From CAVQGZ01 sp964400785 (GTDB taxonomy: Bacteria > Actinomycetota > Actinomycetes > Jiangellales > Jiangellaceae), in NCBI GenBank assembly GCA_964400785.1, contig CAYNWB010000010.1, positions 1 to 63,509 on the forward strand: a DNA stretch of 63,509 bases, written 5' to 3'. The stretch's first letter is position 1, and the number at the start of each line of letters is the position of its first letter. Positions 40,442 through 50,125 of the stretch are shown piece by piece. Under the pieces are notes generated by a model. That model was not told the DNA's origin. It saw only the letters and a list, made by a program, of their open reading frames with translations, and did not search any database. The translations under genes were made by a program, and so were the position numbers.

Positions 40442-40558
40442 ATGTGCAGCCCTGCTGTCTGCCCGAAGTGCCGCAAGCTGACCTACTCCGGCTGCGGCAT
40501 GCACGTCGACCAGATCTTCTCCGGCGTGCCGAGCGACCGCCGCTGCTCCTGCCGCTGA
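40442..40558 (+). CDS. 38-residue cysteine-rich protein, putative metal binder
   Basis: Six cysteines in 38 residues: C2, C7, C10, C18, C35, C37, arranged as MCSPAVCPKCRK, SGCGMHVDQ and a terminal RRCSCR, plus His21. ATG 40442 with GGAG six bases upstream and a perfect hairpin terminator 22 bases after the stop, so it is a complete one-gene unit. It is too short for most gene finders. The CxxC pairs suggest zinc or copper(I) binding. It resembles uncharacterised small proteins of the form CxxCGKTTWSGCGxHV seen in bacteria, as recalled rather than searched. No published function is known to me. Confidence 0.75.
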   Translation: MCSPAVCPKCRKLTYSGCGMHVDQIFSGVPSDRRCSCR

Positions 40559-40580
40559 GGCGGCGCCTGCATTCGTCGCG

Positions 40581-40608
40581 CCCCGAGGCTCCCCACGGAG
40601 CCTCGGGG
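40581..40608 (+). terminator. Strong hairpin terminator after the cysteine-rich gene
   Basis: Perfect 12-base-pair stem CCCCGAGGCTCC / GGAGCCTCGGGG with the four-base loop CCAC. It stands between the small gene and the transporter gene on the same strand. There is no U-run, usual for GC-rich actinobacteria. This is the strongest intrinsic hairpin seen in the window. Confidence 0.85.
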
Positions 40609-40657
40609 CACTAGCGTTCCCCCGCCGAGACCCTGGGCTCGACGACAGGGGTAGAGC

Positions 40658-42361
40658 ATGCCGAACGCGGTCAGCAGCGCTATCGCCGAGACGTGGGGAT
40701 CGCTGCGAACCCTCGCCGGCAACCCGGGGCTGCGCCGCCTGAACCTGGCCCTCGCGGGGTCGATGATCGGCGACTGGGCCTACGCCACAGCCGTGGTCGT
40801 GTGGGCCTACGAGCAGGGTGGCGCCAGCGCGGTCGGCATCTGGGCCACCATCCGACTGGGCGCAGTGGCTCTCGTGACACCGGTGGCAGCCCTGCTGGCC
40901 GACCGCTATCCCCGCATCGCGGTTCTCGTCGGCAGCGGGCTGCTGCGCGCGGTGACCATGCTGGCCGCAGCCGGGGTCATCGCGTTCGATGGTCCGCCGC
41001 TCGCGGTGTACGCCCTCGCGACGGTTGCCTCGATCGTCGCGGCGCCCTTCCGGCCCGCCCAGCTGGCGTTGCTGCCGTCGCTGGTGCGCACACCCGAGGA
41101 GCTCACGGCGGCCAACGGTGTGGGCAGCACCCTGGAGAGCCTGGCGTTCTTCGTCGGGCCTGCGCTCGGTGGGCTGCTGCTGACCGTCTCCAGCGTCCCT
41201 GTGGTCATCGTGGTGCAGGTGGCGACCCTGCTCTGGTCGTCGGTCCTCGTGCTCAGCATCAGGCGGCTGCAGGAGCCGCAGGCACAGCTCGATCCGCTCC
41301 CCCCGGCGACAGATCACGACGATGGGCAGCAGGGTCCGGGCGCTGCGCCGGAGAGCGACGACGGCTTCTGGACCGAGCTCGTCGCCGGCATCCGGGTGAT
41401 CGCGGCAGATCGCGACCTGCGGCTGATCACCGGGCTGTACGCCGCGCAGACGTTCGTCGCCGGCGCGTCCCTGGTCTTCGAGGTGACACTGGCCGCCGAG
41501 GCGCTCGGCCTCGGCGCAGCAGGAGTCGGCTACCTCGACTCCGTCATGGGAGTCGGCGCCCTCGCCGGCGGACTCGTGGCGATCGCCCTGGCCAGGCGAG
41601 CTCGGCTGGCCACCGACTTCGGCATCGGAGTGATGTTCTGGGCCCTGCCGCTGGTGCTGATAGCGATCTGGCCGCAGGTGGCGGCCGCCTTCGTCGCGAT
41701 GTTCATCATCGGTGTCGCCAACCCCATCGCCGACGTCAACGCCAACACGATCATGCAGCGGGTCGTGCCCGACGCCGTGCTCGGCCGCGTGTTCGGAGCG
41801 CTGGACACCGCACTCATCGCGGCGATGGCGCTGGGAACGCTGGTGACGCCCCTGCTCATCGAGGCCCTCGGCATCCAGGCGACGCTGCTCGCGCTCGCTG
41901 CGCCCGTCGTCCTGGTGTCGGCGGCAGCGATCCCGCGGCTGCGGCACCTGGACGTGGCTCTTCGCGAGCCCGCGCACTACTCCCTGCTGCGCGGTCTCCC
42001 CGTCTTCTCCCCACTGCTGCGCACCGAGGTCGAGGCGATCGCCCTGGGCCTGCAGGAGCAGCGCGTCGACCCCGGAGCCGTCGTCGTCACCCAGGGTGAG
42101 CCGGGTGACCGCTTCTACGTCGTCGAGCGCGGGTCGGTCGACGTGCTGCGCGACGGACAGGTCGTCGCCAGGCTCGCTGCCGGCGACTGCTTCGGCGAGA
42201 TCGCCCTGCTGCGCGACGTCCCGAGGACGGCGACGGTCGTCGCCGTCGACTCCTGCGTGCTGCAGACCTTGGACCGGTCGGCCTTCCTCTCGGCCACGAG
42301 CAACGTCGACGTGCGCAGCCGCATCGACGCCATGGCGGCCAAGCGGCTGCCGTCCTACTGA
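40658..42361 (+). CDS. MFS transporter fused to a cyclic nucleotide-binding domain
   Basis: 567-residue protein. Residues about 20-410 form a twelve-span major facilitator of the drug-efflux type; the loop near residues 200-245 is acidic and disordered. Residues about 440-555 are a cNMP-binding domain with the phosphate cassette FGEIALLRDVPRTATV, essentially complete. Ligand binding could gate transport, as proposed for similar fusions. ATG with AGGGG six bases upstream. It follows the small gene's terminator and converges on the acyl-CoA dehydrogenase gene with four bases between stops. Transported substrate unknown. Confidence 0.88.
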   Translation: MPNAVSSAIAETWGSLRTLAGNPGLRRLNLALAGSMIGDWAYATAVVVWAYEQGGASAVGIWATIRLGAVALVTPVAALLADRYPRIAVLVGSGLLRAVTMLAAAGVIAFDGPPLAVYALATVASIVAAPFRPAQLALLPSLVRTPEELTAANGVGSTLESLAFFVGPALGGLLLTVSSVPVVIVVQVATLLWSSVLVLSIRRLQEPQAQLDPLPPATDHDDGQQGPGAAPESDDGFWTELVAGIRVIAADRDLRLITGLYAAQTFVAGASLVFEVTLAAEALGLGAAGVGYLDSVMGVGALAGGLVAIALARRARLATDFGIGVMFWALPLVLIAIWPQVAAAFVAMFIIGVANPIADVNANTIMQRVVPDAVLGRVFGALDTALIAAMALGTLVTPLLIEALGIQATLLALAAPVVLVSAAAIPRLRHLDVALREPAHYSLLRGLPVFSPLLRTEVEAIALGLQEQRVDPGAVVVTQGEPGDRFYVVERGSVDVLRDGQVVARLAAGDCFGEIALLRDVPRTATVVAVDSCVLQTLDRSAFLSATSNVDVRSRIDAMAAKRLPSY

Positions 42362-42365
42362 GGTG

Positions 42366-44159
42366 TCAGAACCAGTCGTCGGCCATGTCGAGGGTGGTCC
42401 GGTCCAGCGACGCCAGCAGGTCGAGCTGGGTGTGCGCACGAGGTAGCTCGTAGCGGTAGAAGTACCGCGTGGCCTGGCGCTTGCCGTCCTGGAAGGGCCC
42501 CGGCTGGTCGCCCACGACGAGACGCTGCTCGAGCCATATCCACGCCACGACGACGTGGCCCACCGCCTCCAGGTACAGGCTGGCGTTGGCGAGCGTGACC
42601 TCGGGGTCGCCGGCACCCCACAGCGTCGCGGTGACCTCGCCCACGCGCGACACCGCCTGCTGCAGCTGCGCGCCCAGGGCGGCGACCTCACCGCCGGTGG
42701 CGGTCGCACGCGCGACCGTCGCCGCGATCGTCTCAGCCAGCGCGACGAGGCCGGCACCCCCGCCGGTGACCACCTTGCGCCCGAGCAGGTCGAGCCCCTG
42801 GATGCCGTGCGTCCCCTCGTGGATCGGGTTGAGCCGGTTGTCGCGGTAGTGCTGCTCGACGTCGTAGTCGCGGGTGTAGCCGTAGCCGCCGTGCACCTGG
42901 ATGGCGAGGTCGTTGGCCACCAGGCACCACTGCGAGGGCCAGCTCTTCGCGATCGGGGTCAGCGTCTCCAGCAGCAGGTGGGCGCGCGCTCGGTCGGCAT
43001 CGCTCGGCGCGGTCTTCTCCTCGTCCACGAGCCGGGCGCAGTACAGGATCAGGCCAAGTGCCCCCTCGACGTACGCCTTCTGTGCCAGCAGCATGCGGCG
43101 GACGTCAGCGTGCGCGACCAGCGGCACCGGCGCCGAGGTCGGGTCCTTCGCGCCGATCGGACGACCCTGCGTGCGCTCCCGGGCGTAGCGCAGCGACTTC
43201 AGGTACCCGGTGTAGCCCAGCGCCGTGGCTCCGGCGCCGACGCCGATGCGCGCCTCGTTCATCATGTGGAACATGGCGGCCAGCCCCCGGTTGCGCTCGC
43301 CCACCAGGTACCCGACGGCGCCGGGCGCCCCACCCGGGGCGTGCACGCCCTCCCCGAAGCTCAGCACCGTGTTCACGGTGCCCCGGTAGCCCATCTTGTG
43401 GTTGATGCCGGCCAGCACGACGTCGTTGCGCTCCCCGATGCTGCCGTCTTCGGCGAGAAGCTTCTTCGGGACGATGAACAGCGAGATGCCCTTGACTCCC
43501 GCGGGCGCCCCGGGGATCTTGGCCAGCACGAGGTGGACGATGTTCTCGCTGAGGTCGTGGTCGCCGCCGGAGATCCACATCTTCGTGCCGAACAGACGGT
43601 AGGTGCCGTCGGGCGCAGGCTCGGCCCGCGTGCTGATGTCGGCCAGCGACGAGCCGGCCTGCGGCTCGGACAGGCACATGGTGCCGAAGAACCGTCCCTG
43701 CACCATCGGACGCACCCAGGTGTCGATCTGGTGCTGGTCGGCATGAGCCAGCAACAGGTTCGCGTTGCCCTGCGTCAGGAACGGGTACCCCGCCGTGCCC
43801 ACGTTGGCGGCCGTGAACCACGAGGTGCACGCGGCTGTCACGACGTAGGGGAACTGCAGGCCACCGACCTCGGCGTCCATGCTCGCGCCGACCAGCCCTG
43901 TCTGCCAGAACGCCTCCAGCGCCGGCTTCACCTCGTCGATGAGGTGGACGCGTTCGCCGTCGAAGCGCGGCTCGTTCGCGTCGGCGGTCTTGTTGTGCGG
44001 GGCGAAGGTCTCGGCCGCCACCGTGGCGCACAGGTCCATGGCGGCGTCGAACGTCTCGCGTGAGTGGTCGCGGTAGCGCTCGCGTGTGGTCAACGCCTCG
44101 ACGTCGAGCCACTCGTAGAGCATGAAGTCGAGGTCGCGCCGCGACATGAGGTCGTGCAT
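42366..44159 (-). CDS. Acyl-CoA dehydrogenase
   Basis: 597-residue flavoprotein oxidising acyl-CoA thioesters at the alpha-beta bond. The long form with N- and C-terminal extensions is typical of medium/long-chain enzymes in actinobacteria. Signatures are CLSEPQAGSSLADI, WISGGDHDLSENI, VHGGYGYTRDYDVEQ and the catalytic glutamate of IHEGTHGIQ. ATG 44159 with GAGGG six bases upstream, sharing one base with the agmatinase stop (TGATG), so they are one transcript. Confidence 0.9.
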   Translation of the reverse strand: MHDLMSRRDLDFMLYEWLDVEALTTRERYRDHSRETFDAAMDLCATVAAETFAPHNKTADANEPRFDGERVHLIDEVKPALEAFWQTGLVGASMDAEVGGLQFPYVVTAACTSWFTAANVGTAGYPFLTQGNANLLLAHADQHQIDTWVRPMVQGRFFGTMCLSEPQAGSSLADISTRAEPAPDGTYRLFGTKMWISGGDHDLSENIVHLVLAKIPGAPAGVKGISLFIVPKKLLAEDGSIGERNDVVLAGINHKMGYRGTVNTVLSFGEGVHAPGGAPGAVGYLVGERNRGLAAMFHMMNEARIGVGAGATALGYTGYLKSLRYARERTQGRPIGAKDPTSAPVPLVAHADVRRMLLAQKAYVEGALGLILYCARLVDEEKTAPSDADRARAHLLLETLTPIAKSWPSQWCLVANDLAIQVHGGYGYTRDYDVEQHYRDNRLNPIHEGTHGIQGLDLLGRKVVTGGGAGLVALAETIAATVARATATGGEVAALGAQLQQAVSRVGEVTATLWGAGDPEVTLANASLYLEAVGHVVVAWIWLEQRLVVGDQPGPFQDGKRQATRYFYRYELPRAHTQLDLLASLDRTTLDMADDWF

Positions 44160-45160
44160 CAGCGTCCCTCCAGCAGGGGTCGCGCGGGGTCGTAGGGGTC
44201 GCCCCGCCGACGGCGCGCCATGGCCGCAAGTGTCTCGAGCACCACCCGGTTGGCCAGGGCAGCCGTGACGTCGGCGTGGTCGTAGGGCGGGCTGACCTCG
44301 ACGACGTCCATGCCGACCAGCGGCAGCTCGAGCCCGACGCGGCGCACCGCGTCGAGCAGCTCGCGCGCCGTGAGGCCTCCCGGCTCGGGGGTCCCGGTTC
44401 CCGGAGCGTGGCCGGGGTCCACCACGTCGATGTCGACGGAGAGGAAGACGGCGTCGCAGTCGTCGGTGACGATCTCGAACGCCTGGGTGAGGCACGCGTC
44501 GAGCCCGCGCCGCACGATCTCGCTCATCTCGAACGACCGCATGCCCTGGCCGGCCATCCAGTCGAGCACGTCGGGCGGCGGCCAGTAGCCGCGCAGCCCG
44601 ACCTGCACGAAGCGGTCGCCGCGGACTGCCCCGGACTCGATGAGCCTTCTCATCGGCTGACCGTGCCCGATGAGCGACCCGAACGAGGAGTCACCGGTGT
44701 CGGCATGGGCGTCGAAGTGCACCACACCGACGCGGCCCCACCCGTGAGCCCGGGCGACACCGGTCACGTCAGGCCAGGTCACTGTGTGGTCGCCACCGAG
44801 CACGACCGGCACGGCGCCCGCCTCGGCCACTGCCTGCACGGCGACCTCGAGGTCGCGGCACGACCGGTCGATGTCGCCGGCGAACATCTCGACGTCGCCG
44901 GCATCACGCACCGTCAGGTCGCGAAGCGGGTCGGTGCCCAACGCCAGCGACGGCCGCGAGCCGTCGTGCGGCAGGTAGTCCGCCGTCCTGATCGCGGACG
45001 GGCCGAACCGGGCGCCCCCACGGTACGACGCGCCGCCGTCGTACGGCGCGCCCACGACCACGACGTCGGCGTCGGCGAGCGATGCCGGGTCGGTGAGGTC
45101 ACACCGCGCGACGCCCAGCAGCGTCACGTCCGGCCCGTACTGCGGCCCGTACCTGCCCAT
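44159..45160 (-). CDS. speB: Agmatinase family ureohydrolase
   Basis: 333-residue ureohydrolase, likely splitting agmatine into putrescine and urea. Two manganese ions are bound by GGDHTVTW, VVHFDAHADTGD and SVDIDVVDPG, all intact. The start is taken as ATG 45160 with GGAAAGG nine bases upstream; an ATG at 45169 abuts that site and is unlikely to be used. Next to a putrescine catabolic cluster, agmatinase would feed it; arginine- or guanidinobutyrate-specific relatives cannot be excluded by sequence alone. Divergent from the LapA-domain gene with only 18 bases between starts. Confidence 0.85.
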   Translation of the reverse strand: MGRYGPQYGPDVTLLGVARCDLTDPASLADADVVVVGAPYDGGASYRGGARFGPSAIRTADYLPHDGSRPSLALGTDPLRDLTVRDAGDVEMFAGDIDRSCRDLEVAVQAVAEAGAVPVVLGGDHTVTWPDVTGVARAHGWGRVGVVHFDAHADTGDSSFGSLIGHGQPMRRLIESGAVRGDRFVQVGLRGYWPPPDVLDWMAGQGMRSFEMSEIVRRGLDACLTQAFEIVTDDCDAVFLSVDIDVVDPGHAPGTGTPEPGGLTARELLDAVRRVGLELPLVGMDVVEVSPPYDHADVTAALANRVVLETLAAMARRRRGDPYDPARPLLEGR

Positions 45161-45178
45161 GCGTGGCATCCTTTCCGC

Positions 45179-45412
45179 ATGTCGTCCAACGAAGCAACCA
45201 GACACAGCGCCGGCCTGGCTCCCCGGCAGATCATCGGCATCGTGATCGCCCTGGTCTCGCTCGTCCTGATCGGCGTCAACTGGGAGCAGACCGAGGTGTC
45301 GCTGGTGGTCGCCAAGGTCACCATGCCCCTGGCGATCCTGCTCGCGGTCGTCTTCGTCGGCGGCATGGCCACCGGCGCGCTGGTGATCCGTCGCCGGCAA
45401 CGCCGCGGCTAG
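45179..45412 (+). CDS. LapA-domain (DUF1049) small membrane protein
   Basis: 77-residue protein with two hydrophobic spans (about residues 17-36 and 46-68) around VNWEQTEVSLVVAK, the DUF1049/LapA pattern, and a basic C-terminal tail. Homologs in proteobacteria assist lipopolysaccharide assembly; in actinobacteria the role is unknown. ATG 45179; no clear ribosome-binding site. It converges on mmsA with twelve bases between stops. Confidence 0.8.
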   Translation: MSSNEATRHSAGLAPRQIIGIVIALVSLVLIGVNWEQTEVSLVVAKVTMPLAILLAVVFVGGMATGALVIRRRQRRG

Positions 45413-45424
45413 TCCCCGCGGGCC

Positions 45425-46918
<1,494 letters not shown>

Positions 46919-46937
46919 GGTGGTCCTTTCGTGCCGG

Positions 46938-48341
46938 TCAGGAGTCGAAGCCGAGACCGAGCTGGTCCAGGGTTCTCAGCCAGAGGTTGCGTCGGCCCTC
47001 GTTGGCGTCGGCCGAGGCGATGGAGTGCCGGGTGAGCTGGATGACGCCGGTACGGATGGGCTCCGGAGGGAAGGGAAGAGGCTTGGACCGCACCATCCGC
47101 AACGCCGTGCGCTCGGTCGGGCGGCCGGCGAGAAGGTCGAGCATGACCTCGGCGCCGAAGCGGGTCGCCCCCACCCCGAGCCCGGTGTAGCCGGCCACGT
47201 ACGTGACCCGACCGTCGTAGGCGGTGCCCCAGAACGGCGAGAACCGGCTGCAGGTGTCGATCGCCCCGCCCCACCGATGGCTGAACCCGATGCCGTCGAG
47301 CTGGGGGAAGGTGCGGAAGAAGTTGTTCGCCAGAGTGATGTAGGTGCCCGCGCGGTGCTGCTGCTCGGCCGCGACACGGCCGCCGGCGTAGTAGATCGCG
47401 TCGTAGCCGCCCCACAGGATCCGGTTGTCGGCCGAGAGCCGGTAGTAGTGGAACTGGTTGGCCGCGTCGGCGAGGCCCTGCCGCCCGTACCAGCCGATCG
47501 ACGCCCGCTGCTGCTCGGTCAGGGGCTCGGTCATGAGCACGTAGTCCCACACCGGCACCACGTAGTGCTTGACCCGGCGCAGCAGGGACGGGAAGGCATT
47601 GGTGGCCAGCGCGACCTGGCCGGCACGCACCGACCCGAACTCCGTGCGCACCCGCATCGCCGACCCCGACCGCTCCAGCTGCACCGCGGGAGTGTCCTCG
47701 TAGATCTCGACGCCCAGGTCGGCAGCTGCCCGGGCCAGGCCCCAGGCGAGCTTCGCCGGGTTGAGCATGGCGGTCCCGGTCCTGTTCCACAGCCCGCCGA
47801 GGTAGGTCGGCGAGTGCACCTGGTCGCGCAGCTGCTCGGTGTCGAGCCACTCGACCTCGTGGCCGAGGCGCCGCAGCGGCTCGGCCATCGACCGCTCGTC
47901 CTCGACGTGCCAGGGCTGCGTGGCGATGTTGATCTCACCCGTACGCTCGAGCTCCGCGTCGATGCCGTAGCGCAGCAGGGTCTGCTCGATCGCGTCGAGG
48001 TTCTCCAGGCCCATCCGCTCGAGCGTCTCGATCTCTTCGGGCCACCGGGACAGCCCGTTGGCCAGACCATGGGTCAGGCTCGACGAGCAGAATCCGCCGT
48101 TGCGCCCCGAGGCCGCCGATCCGATCCGCTGGGCCTCCAGCAGCACGACGTGCCGTGACGGGTCACGCTCCTTGGCGCGCAGCGCCGTCCACAGCCCCGT
48201 GTAGCCGCCACCGACCACCACGAGGTCGGCGGTGCGAGCTCCGGCCAGGGTCGGACCCGCCTCGGGTGCCTCGGTGTCGAGCCAGAACGGCACGGGCTCG
48301 GCATCGGCAAGCGAACGCAGGTGTCGGTCGAGCGATGACAC
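46938..48341 (-). CDS. PuuB-like FAD-dependent amine oxidase
   Basis: 467-residue D-amino-acid-oxidase-fold flavoprotein, closest in pattern to gamma-glutamylputrescine oxidases. N-terminal dinucleotide site VVGGGYTGLWTALRA and the flavin motif GSAASGRNGGFCSSSL are clear, and AGYTGLGVGATRFGAEV closes the FAD domain. It would oxidise putrescine or its glutamyl adduct. GTG start three bases after the potC stop codon. A second gene with the same fold is in the divergent operon. No PuuA or PuuD partner is in the window. Confidence 0.85.
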   Translation of the reverse strand: MSSLDRHLRSLADAEPVPFWLDTEAPEAGPTLAGARTADLVVVGGGYTGLWTALRAKERDPSRHVVLLEAQRIGSAASGRNGGFCSSSLTHGLANGLSRWPEEIETLERMGLENLDAIEQTLLRYGIDAELERTGEINIATQPWHVEDERSMAEPLRRLGHEVEWLDTEQLRDQVHSPTYLGGLWNRTGTAMLNPAKLAWGLARAAADLGVEIYEDTPAVQLERSGSAMRVRTEFGSVRAGQVALATNAFPSLLRRVKHYVVPVWDYVLMTEPLTEQQRASIGWYGRQGLADAANQFHYYRLSADNRILWGGYDAIYYAGGRVAAEQQHRAGTYITLANNFFRTFPQLDGIGFSHRWGGAIDTCSRFSPFWGTAYDGRVTYVAGYTGLGVGATRFGAEVMLDLLAGRPTERTALRMVRSKPLPFPPEPIRTGVIQLTRHSIASADANEGRRNLWLRTLDQLGLGFDS

Positions 48342-48344
48342 GGG

Positions 48345-49190
48345 TTATCGACGCGCCTTTCGACGTCGGGCGACCTCGGATCCGGCGACCACGAGCAGGG
48401 CCAGGATGAACATGAGGGCACCGATGACGTTCACCTGAGGAGGGACACCCCGCTGGGCTGCGCCCCACACGAACATCGGGAAGGTGACCTCAGAACCGGC
48501 GTTGAAGTTGGTGATGATGAAGTCGTCGAACGACAGGGCGAACGCCAGCAGCCCCGCGGCGGCGATGCCCGGCAGCACCAGCGGGAACGTGATGCGCCAG
48601 AACGTCGTGCGCTCGTTGGCGTAGAGGTCCATCGCTGCCTGCTCCAGGCGGGGGTCGAGCCCGGCGAGGCGGGCCTTGACCGTCACGACGACGTAGCTGA
48701 TCAGGAACATGATGTGGGCGATCAGGATCGCCGAGAACCCGAGCGGGAAGCGCATGTTGACGAACAGGGCCAGCAGCGACGAGCCCATCACGACCTCGGG
48801 GGTGGCCATCGGGAAGAACACCAGCAGGTTCGTGCCGGACCGTCCCCGAAAGCGGTGCCGCGACAGGGCGAAGGCCACCAGCGTGCCCAGCACGAGTGCG
48901 CTGAGGGTCGACAGCACCCCGATCTGCAGGCTCAGCGCCAGGGAGTCGCACATGCCCGCGACGGCACACGGGTTGGCCCACGCGTCGAGGGAGAAGGTGT
49001 TCCACGAGAAGTTGAACCGGCCGACCGGGTCGTTGAACGACAGCACGGTCACCACGACGTTGGGCAGCAGCAGGTAGGCGACGGCGGCGAGGCCGGCGAG
49101 CAGCACGATGTTGTCGCGAAGCCACGAGATCGGTCCACGACGTCGGACGCGTGGGGCGTCGTCGAGTCTCTGGGCTGTGCTCGTTGCCAT
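48345..49190 (-). CDS. potC: Spermidine/putrescine ABC transporter permease (PotC type)
   Basis: 281-residue inner-membrane permease with six spans. The cytoplasmic EAA loop with which it contacts the ATPase is EQAAMDLYANERTTFWRITFPLVLPG in short pieces. ATG overlaps the potB stop by one base (TGATG). TAA stop, rare in this genome. Part of potA-potB-potC in one operon with the binding protein. Confidence 0.9.
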   Translation of the reverse strand: MATSTAQRLDDAPRVRRRGPISWLRDNIVLLAGLAAVAYLLLPNVVVTVLSFNDPVGRFNFSWNTFSLDAWANPCAVAGMCDSLALSLQIGVLSTLSALVLGTLVAFALSRHRFRGRSGTNLLVFFPMATPEVVMGSSLLALFVNMRFPLGFSAILIAHIMFLISYVVVTVKARLAGLDPRLEQAAMDLYANERTTFWRITFPLVLPGIAAAGLLAFALSFDDFIITNFNAGSEVTFPMFVWGAAQRGVPPQVNVIGALMFILALLVVAGSEVARRRKARR

Positions 49191-50125
49191 CAGACCAGCT
49201 CCTCGGTGCCGGCGCGACGGACGTAGACGGCCACCATCGTGACGATGATGACCATGAGCGTGACCGACAGAGCCGCTGCTCGGGGGTAGTCGAGCACCCG
49301 GAGGAACAGCGCATCGATCACGTTGCCGACCATCGCTGTGGAGGGCAGGCTGCCGAGCAGGCTGGCGTTGATGTAGTCACCCGCGGCAGGGATGAACGTG
49401 AGCAGGGTGCCCGCGACGACACCGGGGAGCGACAGCGGGAACGTGACCTTGCGGAACGCCGTGAACGGCGAGGCGTAGAGGTCTCCTGCCGCCTCGACGA
49501 GACGCGGGTCGAGCCGTTCGAGGCTGGCGTAGAGCGGCAGCGTCATGAAGGGCAAGAAGTTGTAGGTGAGGCCCGTGATCACCGCCAACGGGGTGGCCAG
49601 CACCCGGTCGTCGGCGGTGAGACCGACCGCAGAGAGAACGTTGAGGATGCCGAGGCGCTCCATGGTCTCGACGATGATGCCGTTGTCGGCCAGGATCGTC
49701 TTCCAGGCCAGGGTGCGCAGCAGGAACGAGGTGTAGAAGGGGGCGATCACCAGAACCAGCAGCAGGTTGCGGTACTTGCCGGCCTTGAAGGCGATCGTGT
49801 AGGCCAGCGGGTAGGCGATGGCGAGCGCGGCGAGGGTCGCCAGCCCGGCGTACAGGAACGACCGGGCGAGCTGGGGGTAGAACTCGCTCCAGGCGCTGGT
49901 GTAGTTGCCGAACTCGAACGTCTGCTGGTACCCGGTGGCCAGGGAGCCCGTCTGCAGCGACGTGGAGACCAGGGTGATGGTCGGCAGGATGAAGAACAGC
50001 GAGAGCCACACCAGGCCGGGGGCGAGCAGCACGTACGGCACCCAGCGCCCGCGGGGGCGGGCAGCGGCGGGTTCGGCCGGTGGTCCCCCGGGTGCCGAGA
50101 CGGGGACGTGGGCGAGCGCGCTCAC
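49190..50125 (-). CDS. potB: Spermidine/putrescine ABC transporter permease (PotB type)
   Basis: 311-residue partner permease with about six spans and an EAA loop (VEAAGDLYASPFTAFRKVTFPLSLPG in pieces). An N-terminal extension of about 30 residues is proline/alanine-rich. GTG start overlaps the potA stop as GTGA. Permease heterodimer with PotC is assumed from family. Confidence 0.9.
   Translation of the reverse strand: MSALAHVPVSAPGGPPAEPAAARPRGRWVPYVLLAPGLVWLSLFFILPTITLVSTSLQTGSLATGYQQTFEFGNYTSAWSEFYPQLARSFLYAGLATLAALAIAYPLAYTIAFKAGKYRNLLLVLVIAPFYTSFLLRTLAWKTILADNGIIVETMERLGILNVLSAVGLTADDRVLATPLAVITGLTYNFLPFMTLPLYASLERLDPRLVEAAGDLYASPFTAFRKVTFPLSLPGVVAGTLLTFIPAAGDYINASLLGSLPSTAMVGNVIDALFLRVLDYPRAAALSVTLMVIIVTMVAVYVRRAGTEELV

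Noticed and set aside
45023..45044. Perfect inverted repeat GTACGAC / GTCGTAC inside the agmatinase gene
   Set aside because: Falls in coding sequence for conserved residues; likely a by-product of GC-rich codon use.
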